DNA from: Tragulus kanchil
Lineage: Eukaryota > Chordata > Mammalia > Artiodactyla > Tragulidae
Reading direction: 5' to 3'
Assembly (NCBI GenBank): GCA_022376925.1
Contig: JAIOJX010000025.1
Coordinates: 144,109,301 to 144,173,300, forward strand
DNA length: 64,000 nt
Position 1 is the first letter of the stretch. Each line of letters begins with the position of its first letter. Under the pieces are notes generated by a model. That model saw only the letters and a program-made list of their open reading frames with translations, did no database searches and was not told where the DNA came from. The translations under genes and the position numbers were made by a program. Positions 11,435-22,325 of the stretch are shown here, piece by piece.

Positions 11435-11832
11435 TTGAATATAACTGTATGTAACTACAGATTGACCAACATTGTTGTCTTTTCAAGTTTAATCTTCATA
11501 ATCAGAAACTTGTCTGTCTTGTAACACCACTGTATGCCCTAAAATGACTTTGTGTCAGGCATATATATGTATTCATTCATTTAATAAATATATTTTACTA
11601 CATATTATTAACAACAAAAAAAGATTTACAGCAGACTAACATATTCAGGTTCACATAGCTAGCATACATTGTTTAGAATACAACATTACTCCTAAAATCA
11701 TCTACCATCACCACCAAGTAGGAAGAAAAAGGTCACAGTGACAGTTAGAACTCTAGAATTCACACAACCCCCTAGGTTTACCCTAGGAGTGAACCACAAG
11801 AAAATATTTTCAGTCACAGAATTTGAATCACT

Positions 11833-12772
11833 GCAAGATCCATATCTTCACTGGCTTATATTATGGGTATTTTTGTCTCCAAAATATGTGACTCCATAAA
11901 AAATAAACTTTATGCCTTATTCATATGTATTTCTATGGAGCTAGCCTACATGAGAGCCCTATAAAGTTCTGCTGAATTGAATTAGAGATGAACAATATGT
12001 TAGTGGAGCAACTAATTCATAGAAATGAATAACTTTTTCATTGGACAATAACAGTACATTAGATGCATGTATGTACAGGCGTGCAGATAAGTCTAATCTA
12101 CTAATCAACACAAAATCAAACTTCAAAATAACCTAAACTGCTATCAAGTGATGTTTCTGAATTTCTCTAGAAATATAATAAATTTTATAGAAATAAAATA
12201 ATTTTTAAAACAAAACTAGATTTTCAGTCAACAAGAGGAATATTTGTCGTGAGTTGAGACATAGAAGGTGAGTTGTAAAATGTACCTTGAAAGGCAAACA
12301 ATAGGGGGAAAGTCAACCAAGTAAAATATGGGACAAGTAATAGGAACAGTGGTTAGCACTGATGTAAATACAAACTAGTACCTCCTACTGGACCTTCTTA
12401 TACTATTCATAGGCATATATATGTGTATATAAATGTGTGTACATACAGATATGCTTGCATACATATACATAGCAACAAATAGATGAACAGAAAGACTCAC
12501 CTTCAGAATTGAGTCTATCTGACCAAGGGTACCAAGACCACCTATGTAGATCTGGCCTTTGGGAGGGCCCCGATCTGGGAAGAAGACAGACTATAGAAAA
12601 ACTTTATCAAAATAAAGAAATGCTCCACTTCCAGAGAAAATGAAATATGAATACATATCGTCAAGCACAAAAGAGTAAAGTAGCTGTCTCAGCTACTCCA
12701 AGTTGGGATTCAGAGCAAAACCTTGTTCATTGAATCAAGGCAGAAATCATTAACCTAAATGAAAGGAAATTA
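11833..12772. other. AT-rich non-coding stretch
   Basis: No gene or named repeat recognised. Alternating purine-pyrimidine sequence of TA/TG type occurs at about 12413-12470. Confidence 0.6.
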
Positions 12773-14942
12773 GGCAGAACCAGACCTAAAAATTGGAAAA
12801 AAAAGTTGAAATTTCTCATGTCTCTTGTTTTCTCTTTGTATATTTCTCAATGTTTTCTTCCATATCTTCAATAGAAAAAGAAAGCATTGTACAAATTAAG
12901 GTCACAAATGACAAAATTGAAACATCATTTGAGTAATTACAACAGATGAGCGATGATGTGGACAATAATCATCCCAGACAAGGATGTCTAGGGAACTCTT
13001 GCTATTGTGCACAGAACCAAATGCTCATCTTTCAGGCATTCAAAGCAAAAGGAGAACATAATCGGATACATAGCTCTTAATATCTAATAAGTAGAAAAGC
13101 AAATTATCAAGAAGGAGATAGGCCCCAGCTCTGAAATCTGAGAAGAAACACTTCATAGATCTATATTGAAACTTTTTACATCAACACAGACAGTATCGTA
13201 ACAAGGTCTTTCAGGAGAAAACAAAAAAGGGATAAAGAAACTTGGGATAAATAATGAAATCATAGAAATAAGATAGATAAAAATTAGCAATGCAACTGAA
13301 GATGAGATAAACTAAAGGAGAGAGGCAGAAATAAATCATTAAAAATGGTAAAGAAGTACAAGAAGATAAAAGTGATAGAATCATTTTCACAATTAAACTG
13401 GACATGACAAAATACAGATAAAATGATATAAAATCCTATGGACCAATATCTGTCACTGTAAATGTCTACATTTTACCTAGGAATGTGTTCTTAATTTTCA
13501 TATAGGTCTCCCTGGCAAAAAAAAAAAAAAAATCATTGTTACAGAATTGTAATTTTAATTCAGTGGCTACTAAGTTAAAATTTCAATTATTTTATAAAAG
13601 CTCATTATGTTATCTTTCCACATCTTTCTTTAAACAATTGCTCCACTCTGAAATGCAATATTATTTTGTAGAGTGGATCTTTTGCTAACGTGAACATGTA
13701 GGTAGAGAAACATAGGTTTCAGAATTAGATAGGTTTAGGTTTGAATTAAGCTCTTCAACTTATTGGCGGTTTGACTTTGAGCAAGTTAGCCAGCCCTTGC
13801 CCTTTAAATTTACAATATGAAGTAAATAACTGCTTTTTTTTTGAGTATGCCTAGTTTGCTTAATCAGGCATCATAACCTAAATGGGGCAGAACCAGACCT
13901 AAAATTGGAAAAGTTGAAATTTCTCATGTCTCTTGTTTTCTCTTTGTATATTTCTCAATGTTTTCTTCCATATCTTCAATAGAAAAAGAAAGCATTGTAC
14001 AAATTAAGGTCACAAATGACAAAATTGAAACATCATTTGAGTAATTACAACAGATGAGCGATGATGTGGACAATAATCATCCCAGACAAGGATGTCTAGG
14101 GAACTCTTGCTATTGTGCACAGAACCAAATGCTCATCTTTCAGGCATTCAAAGCAAAAGGAGAACATAATCGGATACATAGCTCTTAATATCTAATAAGT
14201 AGAAAAGCAAATTATCAAGAAGGAGATAGGCCCCAGCTCTGAAATCTGAGAAGAAACACTTCATAGATCTATATTGAAACTTTTTACATCAACACAGACA
14301 GTATCGTAACAAGGTCTTTCAGGAGAAAACAAAAAGGTATAAAGAAACTTGGGATAAATAATGAAATCATAGAAATAAGATAGATAAAAATTAGCAATGC
14401 AACTGAAGATGAGATAAACTAAAGGAGAGAGGCAGAAATAAATCATTAAAAATGGTAAAGAAGTACAAGAAGATAAAAGTGATAGAATCATTTTCACAAT
14501 TAAACTGGACATGACAAAATACAGATAAAATGATATAAAATCCTATGGACCAATATCTGTCACTGTAAATGTCTACATTTTACCTAGGAATGTGTTCTTA
14601 ATTTTCATATAGGTCTCCCTGGCAAAAAAAAAAAAAAAATCATTGTTACAGAATTGTAATTTTAATTCAGTGGCTACTAAGTTAAAATTTCAATTATTTT
14701 ATAAAAGCTCATTATGTTATCTTTCCACATCTTTCTTTAAACAATTGCTCCACTCTGAAATGCAATATTATTTTGTAGAGTGGATCTTTTGCTAACGTGA
14801 ACATGTAGGTAGAGAAACATAGGTTTCAGAATTAGATAGGTTTAGGTTTGAATTAAGCTCTTCAACTTATTGGCGGTTTGACTTTGAGCAAGTTAGCCAG
14901 CCCTTGCCCCTTTAAATTTACAATATGAAGTAAATAACTGCT
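12773..14942. repeat. Direct duplication 6 (two ~1.06 kb copies)
   Basis: Copy A is about 12773-13834 and copy B about 13886-14942. The offset drifts from 1113 to 1108 because copy A has longer A runs near 12786 and 12798 and copy B differs by indels near 14333 and 14907. The end of the spacer (about 13860-13885) looks like a garbled version of 12734-12772, which would be true flanking sequence for copy B. Confidence 0.9.
13701..13834 (+). mobile_element. MIR SINE, cut at duplication edge
   Basis: Diverged but recognisable MIR core: TAGGTTTAGGTTTGAATT near 13731 followed by TGACTTTGAGCAAGTTAGCC near 13771. The element stops at the edge of copy A, whereas in copy B (14809-15020) it continues into its normal 3' part. 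This shows that copy B carries the true right flank. Confidence 0.65.
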
Positions 14943-15020
14943 ATATCTCTGAATTGTTTTTATTCTTAAATGAGATCATGTATATAATGTTCCCAGTAAG
15001 TTTCAAGGCAAGTATTAGAT
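14809..15020 (+). mobile_element. MIR SINE, fuller copy
   Basis: Same MIR as at 13701-13834, here running on through AAATGAGATCATGTATATAA near 14969, which matches the MIR 3' part. An ancient mammalian insertion, no longer mobile. Confidence 0.65.
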
Positions 15021-16231
15021 AAATAATACTGCCCTGATGGGATTTGGACTCCAAATCTTAAATAGGTAAATGAAATGCACCCATGGCAGGTAGTAAAAAA
15101 AGGAACCTTCAAAGTCAAGAATTTACTAAACATTTATACAATAAAAACAACCTTAAGAAAACAACACTAAGTTTATAGTTTTTAAATTGTTTCACTTTCA
15201 ACAGTTCAATCACTGAGTATCTATTCAATATGAAAGGGATCTTGCTGGGTAATATATGTAGTAAAATAAATTTTAACAGCTTCCCCAAGAGTCTAATGGA
15301 GGACAGACATATTTAACTAAATATTGAATGTTAGCCAAGTTCCAAGGAAGACACATGAGGAAAGTAGAACAAATGGGAAATTTTACAGTAGTTCCAGAAA
15401 GGGTAAGGAAATAATCATGAAGATTCCTGATCAGCTGTACATTTAAATATTATGCATGTTAATAAATGTATGCTGTACTGCAATGATTTTTGCTTCCCTA
15501 AAATAACATTTCCTCTCAAAAGGATTTCAGTGAACGTATCCTAAGAAATTCACAAGTACCAGAATCCTTCAGTACAAAATCAGCAATATTTATACCCCTG
15601 CAAGTTTAACTTCAGTTTTCCCAAATCAAATTGGAGGTCTGATCTTCGCTTTTCTAATAAATACAAATCAAATTTAGTCATTTTTTTAAATCCTTGCTCC
15701 ACCACCCAAGGCCCACCAGTTTTCATAGAGTTTTGGGGTTTTTTTATTTTCATTAAAATAAATCTCTGTAATACAGCAACCACACTACAGTTTAGTTCTA
15801 TAAAGTTACCTTATTTATTTTTTCATGACTTATTGTGTGATTTAGAAGATCCTTCAATATTATGGGTTTATCTTTAGGTACCAGAATTTTTTTTTCTTAT
15901 AATTGTTCAAGGAAGTTTTTTTTTTTTTTTTAATTTGAAAAAAAATGTCTCTCATGATATTTGTAATAACTTTCTGACAGAGTATGTAACTTGCTGGTGT
16001 ACCAAGGTGGGCTACAGAAAAGTAATTGCTTCAGCTCATTCACCATAACTTCCCAGGGTTCCCATGAGCTGTGTGAGGCTAGAGTCCTGTGGTTAGTTCA
16101 AAGGCTGGTTGGCCTCTTGCTGAATTATTCTTGAAGTTTTAAGTGCTGAAGTGGAAGTAACAGCAAATTCCAGGTTAAGCCACACAAACCAATTTCACTA
16201 AGGGAATGGAAAAGTAATTCTAATGGAAAAC
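15021..16231. other. AT-rich non-coding stretch
   Basis: No gene recognised. It contains a T run at about 15918-15932 and other short homopolymers. Part of 15200-15340 loosely resembles an old mammalian interspersed repeat, but I cannot assign a family. Confidence 0.55.
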
Positions 16232-17400
16232 CAAGGTGATATTTTTGGCCATTCATATGTTCAGCAAATATTTATTGAACATGGCTATATGTAGGTCCTG
16301 TTTTACTTGCTGGAGATATATCAACAAGCAAAACAGAAAAAGTTCTCATCCTTCAAGAGCTTACATTCTTATGGGGCAACAGTTACAAACCAGGGCCAAC
16401 TTATCCACTCATATAGAGCCTAAGCCACATGGTATCTTAAGGGACCAGAAAAATGTCTTGAATTTAATTTATTTTAAAATTAAGAGAAAAAAATATGAAT
16501 GCTATAATAATGCACCCATTCTGGATTATATTTTTTCTTTATACCAATGAACTTGTAAAATATAATTTAAAAAATACGTGTTTTTAAATTTTGGCCTCAA
16601 TTATAGGTCCTTTATCTATTCATTTTCATCCATTTTTGTTCTTTGTCTTATGTGGGCCTTGCATTGCAGTGGCCTCTCTCACTGCAGAGCACCAGCTCTA
16701 GGTGCATGTGCTCCAGAGCACCTGCTCGCAACTGGACACACCCACCCAGTCCCACTGCAGCATGTGGAATCTTCCCGGGCCGGGGATCAAACAGGTTCCC
16801 CTAGCACTGCAAGGCAAACTCTTTACCGACTGGACCACCTGGGAAGCCCTAAAATATTTTTCTATGGAAGAAGGGGACCATTAAGTCAAAAGTCCCTTGA
16901 TACCACAAAAGCCATATTGTAGACCTGTAACAAACACAAATGAGTGTTAATTACGTGGCATATTAGAAAGTGAGAAGTTCTGTGAAGGAAAATAAAATGA
17001 AGTGTGACTGAGTATGGGACAAAATTAGTTGCAGTTTTAAATACAGGTTACAGAGTGCAGCCCTGAGAAGCACCATTTGTGCACAGACTGTAAAGAAGTT
17101 AAGCAAAAATCAGCACAGACCTCTAGGTGAAGAGCATTCTAGGTGAAAAGGTGAGCAGATGCAAAACCCTGAGATAGGGGTGTGCCTGGAATGTGGAGAA
17201 GCAACAAGCAGGCTGCTATGGCTACAGCAAAGTGATCTCTGGGGAAAGGAACCTAAGATCAGGCCGTGGAAGTGCTGGGAGTCAGACTGGATAGTGCTTT
17301 GCAGGCCATTCCAGATCTCCCTGAGTGATAAGGAAACAACTGGAGAATTTAAGGCAAGGTCACTGTTAGGCATTAAATTGAGTACCTTAAAAAGTACTAA
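16232..17400 (+). mobile_element. Ancient mammalian interspersed repeat, split by a CHR SINE
   Basis: 16255-16390 (CAGCAAATATTTATTGAACA, then AAGAGCTTACATTCTTATGG) and 17100-17370 (GAGATAGGGGTGTGCCTGGA, then a stretch about a gained fraction near 17260-17320) resemble the common old mammalian repeat that starts with a TATTTATTGAGCACC-like motif and contains GAGCTTACATTCTAG. I am not sure of the family name. The CHR SINE at 16595-16850 lies between the parts. The frames of 114-123 codons here are incidental. Confidence 0.4.
16595..16850 (-). mobile_element. CHR-type tRNA SINE, reverse orientation
   Basis: The minus strand begins near 16850 with GGGCTTCCCAGGTGGTCCAG and contains a GTTTGATCCCCGGCCCGGGA-type box B region near 16777-16796. 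The flanks share TAAAATAT (16556-16563 and 16850-16857), a possible short target-site duplication. Confidence 0.82.
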
Positions 17401-17758
17401 AAGAAGGCCAAGGATTAATGCCCACCACCAGAAGCTAGGAAGAGACAGGAAGGATCCTATCCCCAGCCTGAATGGGAGCATAGCTTTGCTGACATCTCTA
17501 CCCTTCTAGTGGAAAAGTGGACTGGGGGTTTCAGTAATTCGGGGAATTACAAACCAGGGCCAACTTATCCACTCATATAGAGCCTAAGCCACATGGTATC
17601 TTAAGGGACCAGAAAAATGTCTTGAATTTAATTTATTTTAAAATTAAGAGAAAAAAATATGAATGCTATAATAATGCACCCATTCTGGATTATATTTTTT
17701 CTTTATACCAATGAACTTGTAAAATATAATTTAAAAAATACGTGTTTTTAAATTTTGG

Positions 17759-18014
17759 CCTCAATTATAGGTCCTTTATCTATTCATTTTCATCCATTTT
17801 TGTTCTTTGTCTTATGTGGGCCTTGCATTGCAGTGGCCTCTCTCACTGCAGAGCACCAGCTCTAGGTGCATGTGCTCCAGAGCACCTGCTCGCAACTGGA
17901 CACACCCACCCAGTCCCACTGCAGCATGTGGAATCTTCCCGGGCCGGGGATCAAACAGGTTCCCCTAGCACTGCAAGGCAAACTCTTTACCGACTGGACC
18001 ACCTGGGAAGCCCT
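17759..18014 (-). mobile_element. CHR-type SINE (copy B of duplication 7)
   Basis: Repeat of the 16595-16850 element at an offset of 1164 with no visible change. Confidence 0.82.
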
Positions 18015-18667
18015 AAAATATTTTTCTATGGAAGAAGGGGACCATTAAGTCAAAAGTCCCTTGATACCACAAAAGCCATATTGTAGACCTGTAACAAACA
18101 CAAATGAGTGTTAATTACGTGGCATATTAGAAAGTGAGAAGTTCTGTGAAGGAAAATAAAATGAAGTGTGACTGAGTATGGGACAAAATTAGTTGCAGTT
18201 TTAAATACAGGTTACAGAGTGCAGCCCTGAGAAGCACCATTTGTGCACAGACTGTAAAGAAGTTAAGCAAAAATCAGCACAGACCTCTAGGTGAAGAGCA
18301 TTCTAGGTGAAAAGGTGAGCAGATGCAAAACCCTGAGATAGGGGTGTGCCTGGAATGTGGAGAAGCAACAAGCAGGCTGCTATGGCTACAGCAAAGTGAT
18401 CTCTGGGGAAAGGAACCTAAGATCAGGCCGTGGAAGTGCTGGGAGTCAGACTGGATAGTGCTTTGCAGGCCATTCCAGATCTCCCTGAGTGATAAGGAAA
18501 CAACTGGAGAATTTAAGGCAAGGTCACTGTTAGGCATTAAATTGAGTACCTTAAAAAGTACTAAAAGAAGGCCAAGGATTAATGCCCACCACCAGAAGCT
18601 AGGAAGAGACAGGAAGGATCCTATCCCCAGCCTGAATGGGAGCATAGCTTTGCTGACATCTCTACTT

Positions 18668-18766
18668 CCAGCTTCTAGTGGAAATGTGAGACAATGGACT
18701 TCTGCTTTAAGTTGCCCACATGGTTGTACTTTGTTACAGTAATTCTAGAAAACTAACACAGTCACT
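18668..18766 (+). mobile_element. Possible end of an old LTR-type mammalian repeat
   Basis: GCTTTAAGTTGCCCACATGG and GTTACAGTAATTCTAGAAAA followed by CTAACACAG resemble the 3' end of MaLR-type LTRs (TTTAAGCCAC ... TTACAGCAGCCCTAGCAAACTAATACAG). Short and diverged, so this is tentative. Confidence 0.35.
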
Positions 18767-19130
18767 TGTTCTCACAGCATGTCTCTAAGTGTAAAGAATA
18801 AACAATAGCAACTGGCAAAGATCAAACTAGGAGGCTATCTTAGGTCAAGTGTCCTAGGAAGCAGATTCTAAGATGGAGAAATGCAAATAGAAGGTTTATC
18901 CAGAAATGCTCTTGGAAACAATACAGGGTGAGAATGGGGGTAGGTAGGGTGGAGAATGAGATTTGGTGGGGAATGAGGGACTCAGAGCCGGATAGGGGGA
19001 AGAGTGGAGCTCATAGAAAACTCAGGTAATTTAGTGGGTCTTGCTGAATGTGAGATGGTCCTTCAGAGTCAACTTGTAGAAGAAGTAGACCTACCATATG
19101 TATTCCAGTGAAGGACATTATTGAATTAGG
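18767..19130. other. Non-coding stretch
   Basis: G/A-rich patch at about 18925-19005. No repeat family or gene recognised. Confidence 0.55.
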
Positions 19131-19916
19131 CTCCTAGGGAGGGAACATAATCTTGACTTAGACATCTCCCTTCAGCAGAGGGAGGAAGATACTTGGATAC
19201 TTGAGGAACTTCTCTGTGGGCAACCAACACGCTTCAGGCTGTGGAAGCGAATACTTTGGCCATGGGGAGAAAGAATATGCAAGGTGCTTCACAGCATCTC
19301 CAGAAGAGGATACTGCATCTATAGAAGAGAGATTCAGACAGAATGAGAAAAATGAGAATTGGATTATAGCATATGGAATTCTGTGTGTGTGTGAATGGTT
19401 TCTCACACAGGTGAGTGTGTGTGTGTGTGTATGGTGTATGTTTATCTTAGCAAGGATCTTCCATCTGCACAGGCCTCTACATTTATAGTATATGTAATCT
19501 AGTGGCCACATTAACCTTGTAATGCAAGATATTTAAAATACTAGTTTTTCCAATAGGGAAAAATAGAACCTAGAGACATCAACTGACTTGCCCAATACTC
19601 AGTGAGTTAATGGTAAAGAGAAGACTGAATATATGGTCTTCTGAGTCCACATTCTGAGTTCCTTGTATCATGTCACATGGCTTAAATATTACTTTGGTTA
19701 TGTAGTAGTGATTGTAGTAACTATTTTGCATATTATTATATACTTTGTTATATTTCAATACCACCAAGAGAGTATGTGGCAAGAATTATATATTTGTTTA
19801 TCAAATTAATACCCGTTTCTTCCGGAATCCATAGCTAGACCACATTTACCAACTTCTTTACAGTTAACGTAGCTGTATGACTGAGTTCTTGTGAATGGAA
19901 TCTGAATGGTGATAAG

Positions 19917-20103
19917 GATTATTGTTGTTGCTTTGACCTCATGGAATGTAGCCCATCAGGTTTCTGTCCATGAGATTTTCCAGACAAGAATACTGGACTG
20001 GGTTGCTATTCCCTTTTTCAGAGCATTTTCTCTATCCAGGGATCAAACCCACATCTCCTGCACTGTCAGGTGGATTCTTTATTGTTGAGCCACCAGGGAA
20101 GCC
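19917..20103 (-). mobile_element. Bov-tA SINE, reverse orientation
   Basis: Reversed body (CAAGAATACTGGACTGGGTT near 19985) and reversed head (GAGCCACCAGGGAAGCCCA, 20087-20105). The BovB-like end is shortened. Immediately to the right starts a second reversed Bov-tA, so two insertions lie head to tail. Confidence 0.85.
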
Positions 20104-20117
20104 CACTCTAAGGATTT

Positions 20118-20227
20118 GTGTGTGTGTATGTGCAAGCCCAGTCATGTAGGACTCTTTGCAACCCCATGGACTACAGCCTGCCAGGATCCTCTGTCTGTAA
20201 GATTGAGCTGGCAAGAATACTCAAGTG
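20118..20227 (-). mobile_element. Bov-tA SINE, cut by duplication edge
   Basis: Starts after a (TG)n run with CAAGCCCAGTCATGTAGGAC and stops in the middle of the SINE at 20227 where copy A ends. The complete element is at 21246-21459. Confidence 0.8.
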
Positions 20228-21043
20228 CCTACCATATGTATTCCATGAGAAAATTTTCTCCTAGGGAGGGAACATAATCTTGACTTAGACATCTCCCTTC
20301 AGCAGAGGGAGGAAGATACTTGGATACTTGAGGAACTTCTCTGTGGGCAACCAACACGCTTCAGGCTGTGGAAGCGAATACTTTGGCCATGGGGAGAAAG
20401 AATATGCAAGGTGCTTCACAGCATCTCCAGAAGAGGATACTGCATCTATAGAAGAGAGATTCAGACAGAATGAGAAAAATGAGAATTGGATTATAGCATA
20501 TGGAATTCTGTGTGTGTGTGAATGGTTTCTCACACAGGTGAGTGTGTGTGTGTGTGTATGGTGTATGTTTATCTTAGCAAGGATCTTCCATCTGCACAGG
20601 CCTCTACATTTATAGTATATGTAATCTAGTGGCCACATTAACCTTGTAATGCAAGATATTTAAAATACTAGTTTTTCCAATAGGGAAAAATAGAACCTAG
20701 AGACATCAACTGACTTGCCCAATACTCAGTGAGTTAATGGTAAAGAGAAGACTGAATATATGGTCTTCTGAGTCCACATTCTGAGTTCCTTGTATCATGT
20801 CACATGGCTTAAATATTACTTTGGTTATGTAGTAGTGATTGTAGTAACTATTTTGCATATTATTATATACTTTGTTATATTTCAATACCACCAAGAGAGT
20901 ATGTGGCAAGAATTATATATTTGTTTATCAAATTAATACCCGTTTCTTCCGGAATCCATAGCTAGACCACATTTACCAACTTCTTTACAGTTAACGTAGC
21001 TGTATGACTGAGTTCTTGTGAATGGAATCTGAATGGTGATAAG

Positions 21044-21231
21044 GATTATTGTTGTTGCTTTGACCTCATGGAATGTAGCCCATCAGGTTTCTGTCCATGA
21101 GATTTTCCAGACAAGAATACTGGACTGGGTTGCTATTCCCTTTTTCAGAGCATTTTCTCTATCCAGGGATCAAACCCACATCTCCTGCACTGTCAGGTGG
21201 ATTCTTTATTGTTGAGCCACCAGGGAAGCCC
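21044..21231 (-). mobile_element. Bov-tA SINE (copy B of duplication 8)
   Basis: Repeat of the 19917-20103 element at an offset of 1127. Confidence 0.85.
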
Positions 21232-21245
21232 ACTCTAAGGATTTG

Positions 21246-21459
21246 TGTGTGTGTGTATGTGCAAGCCCAGTCATGTAGGACTCTTTGCAACCCCATGGAC
21301 TACAGCCTGCCAGGATCCTCTGTCTGTAAGATTGAGCTGGCAAGAATACTCAAGTGGGTTGCCATTTCCTTCTACAAGGGATTTTCCTGACTTAGCGATT
21401 ACATTTGTATCTCCTACATCTACTGCGATTTTTTACAGCTGAGCAACCAGGGAAGCCTG
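21246..21459 (-). mobile_element. Bov-tA SINE, complete
   Basis: Full version of the element truncated at 20227: reversed body from GTCATGTAGGACTCTTTGCA near 21270, and reversed head GAGCAACCAGGGAAGCCTG near 21440. That only this copy is complete supports copy B having the genuine right flank. Confidence 0.86.
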
Positions 21460-21477
21460 CAATAAGGATCATATTTT

Positions 21478-22132
21478 GCTGTTTGTCAGTTGACTAGTCA
21501 CGTCTAACTCCTTGTGACCCCACGGACTATAGCATGCTAGGCCTCCCTGTCTCTCACCATATCCCAGAGTTTGCCAAAGTGCATGTTCATTGCATCATTG
21601 ATATCATCCAGCCATCTCATGCTCTGATTCTCTCTTCTCCTTCTCCCCTCAATCTTTCCCAGCATCAAGATCTTTTCCAATGAGTCAGCTGTTTGCATCA
21701 GGTAGCCAAAATACCAGACCTTCAGCCTCAGCATCTGTCCTTCCAATGAGTATTCAGGGTTGATTTCCTTTAAGATTGACTAGTTTGATCTCCTCACTGT
21801 CCAAGTGACTCTCAGGAGTCTTCTCCAGGCCCACAGTTCAAAGGCATCAATTTTTCAGTGCTCTGCCTTCTTTATGATCCAACTCTCACAACTGTATATG
21901 ACCACTGAGAAAACCATAGCCTTGACTGTACGACCTGTGTTGGCAGAGGGAGGTCTCTGCTATTCAGTACACTGACTAGGTTTGTCATAGCTTTCCTGCC
22001 AAGAAGCAATTGTCTTCTGATTTCATGACTGCAGTCACAATCTGCAGGGATTTTAGAGCCCAAGAAGAGGAAATTCATCACTTTTTCCACCTTTTCCCCT
22101 TCTATTTACCATGAAGTAATGAGGCCAGATGC
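21478..22132 (-). mobile_element. BovB (RTE) LINE, 3' segment
   Basis: On the minus strand this is the C-terminal part of the BovB reverse-transcriptase ORF and the 3' tail. Translated pieces include FLFLGSKIPADCDCSHEIRR and LLLGRKAMTNL (about 22090-21960) and ADSLEKILMLGKIEGRRRRE (about 21690-21630). Several frameshifts and stops break the frame. The 5' edge at 22132 joins directly to an inverted upstream BovB piece. Together they form the classical 5'-inverted structure made by twin priming. Confidence 0.92.
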
Positions 22133-22310
22133 TGAGCTGGATGAGTTACAAGCTGGAATCAAGATCGGCAGGAGAAACATCAACAACCTCATATATGCAG
22201 ATGGTATTACTCTACTGGCACAAAGCGAAAAACTAAAGATCCTCTTGATGGGAGTGAAGGAGATGAAAAAGCCAGCTTAAAACTAAATATTAAAAAAAAA
22301 TAAAGATCAT
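22133..22310 (+). mobile_element. BovB (RTE) LINE, inverted 5' segment
   Basis: The plus strand encodes ELDELQAGIKIGRRNINNLI followed by YADG, corresponding to the reverse-transcriptase catalytic YADD box of BovB with the last aspartate changed to glycine. It ends at AAAGATCAT (22302-22310). In an intact BovB the base after that point is where the adjoining minus-strand segment begins (GCATCTGG, read on minus from 22132), so the two pieces are contiguous in the source element. An (AAAT)n stretch follows at 22310-22325. Confidence 0.88.
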
Positions 22311-22325
22311 AAATAAATAAATAAA

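Larger units (their letters stand above)
9679..11832. repeat. Direct duplication 5 (two ~1.06 kb copies)
   Basis: Copy A is about 9679-10737 and copy B about 10774-11832, offset 1095. The copies look identical. The spacer 10738-10773 contains sequence not repeated elsewhere in the window. The first 62 bases (9679-9740) also occur at 8601-8662, which chains this pair to duplication 4. Confidence 0.92.
16383..18683. repeat. Direct duplication 7 (two ~1.13 kb copies)
   Basis: Copy A is about 16383-17515 and copy B about 17547-18683, offset 1164 and then slightly larger near the end (copy B has an extra stretch around 18665-18670). The last ~30 bases of copy A and the spacer to 17546 look like a degraded version of 18668-18710. 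Confidence 0.9.
19131..21356. repeat. Direct duplication 8 (two ~1.10 kb copies)
   Basis: Copy A is about 19131-20227 and copy B about 20258-21356, offset 1127-1129. One TG unit more is present in copy B near 21246-21254. The spacer 20228-20257 begins with CCTACCATATGTATTCCA, which also stands at 19090 ahead of copy A, then diverges. It is therefore a shortened, noisy version of copy A's true left flank. Confidence 0.92.
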
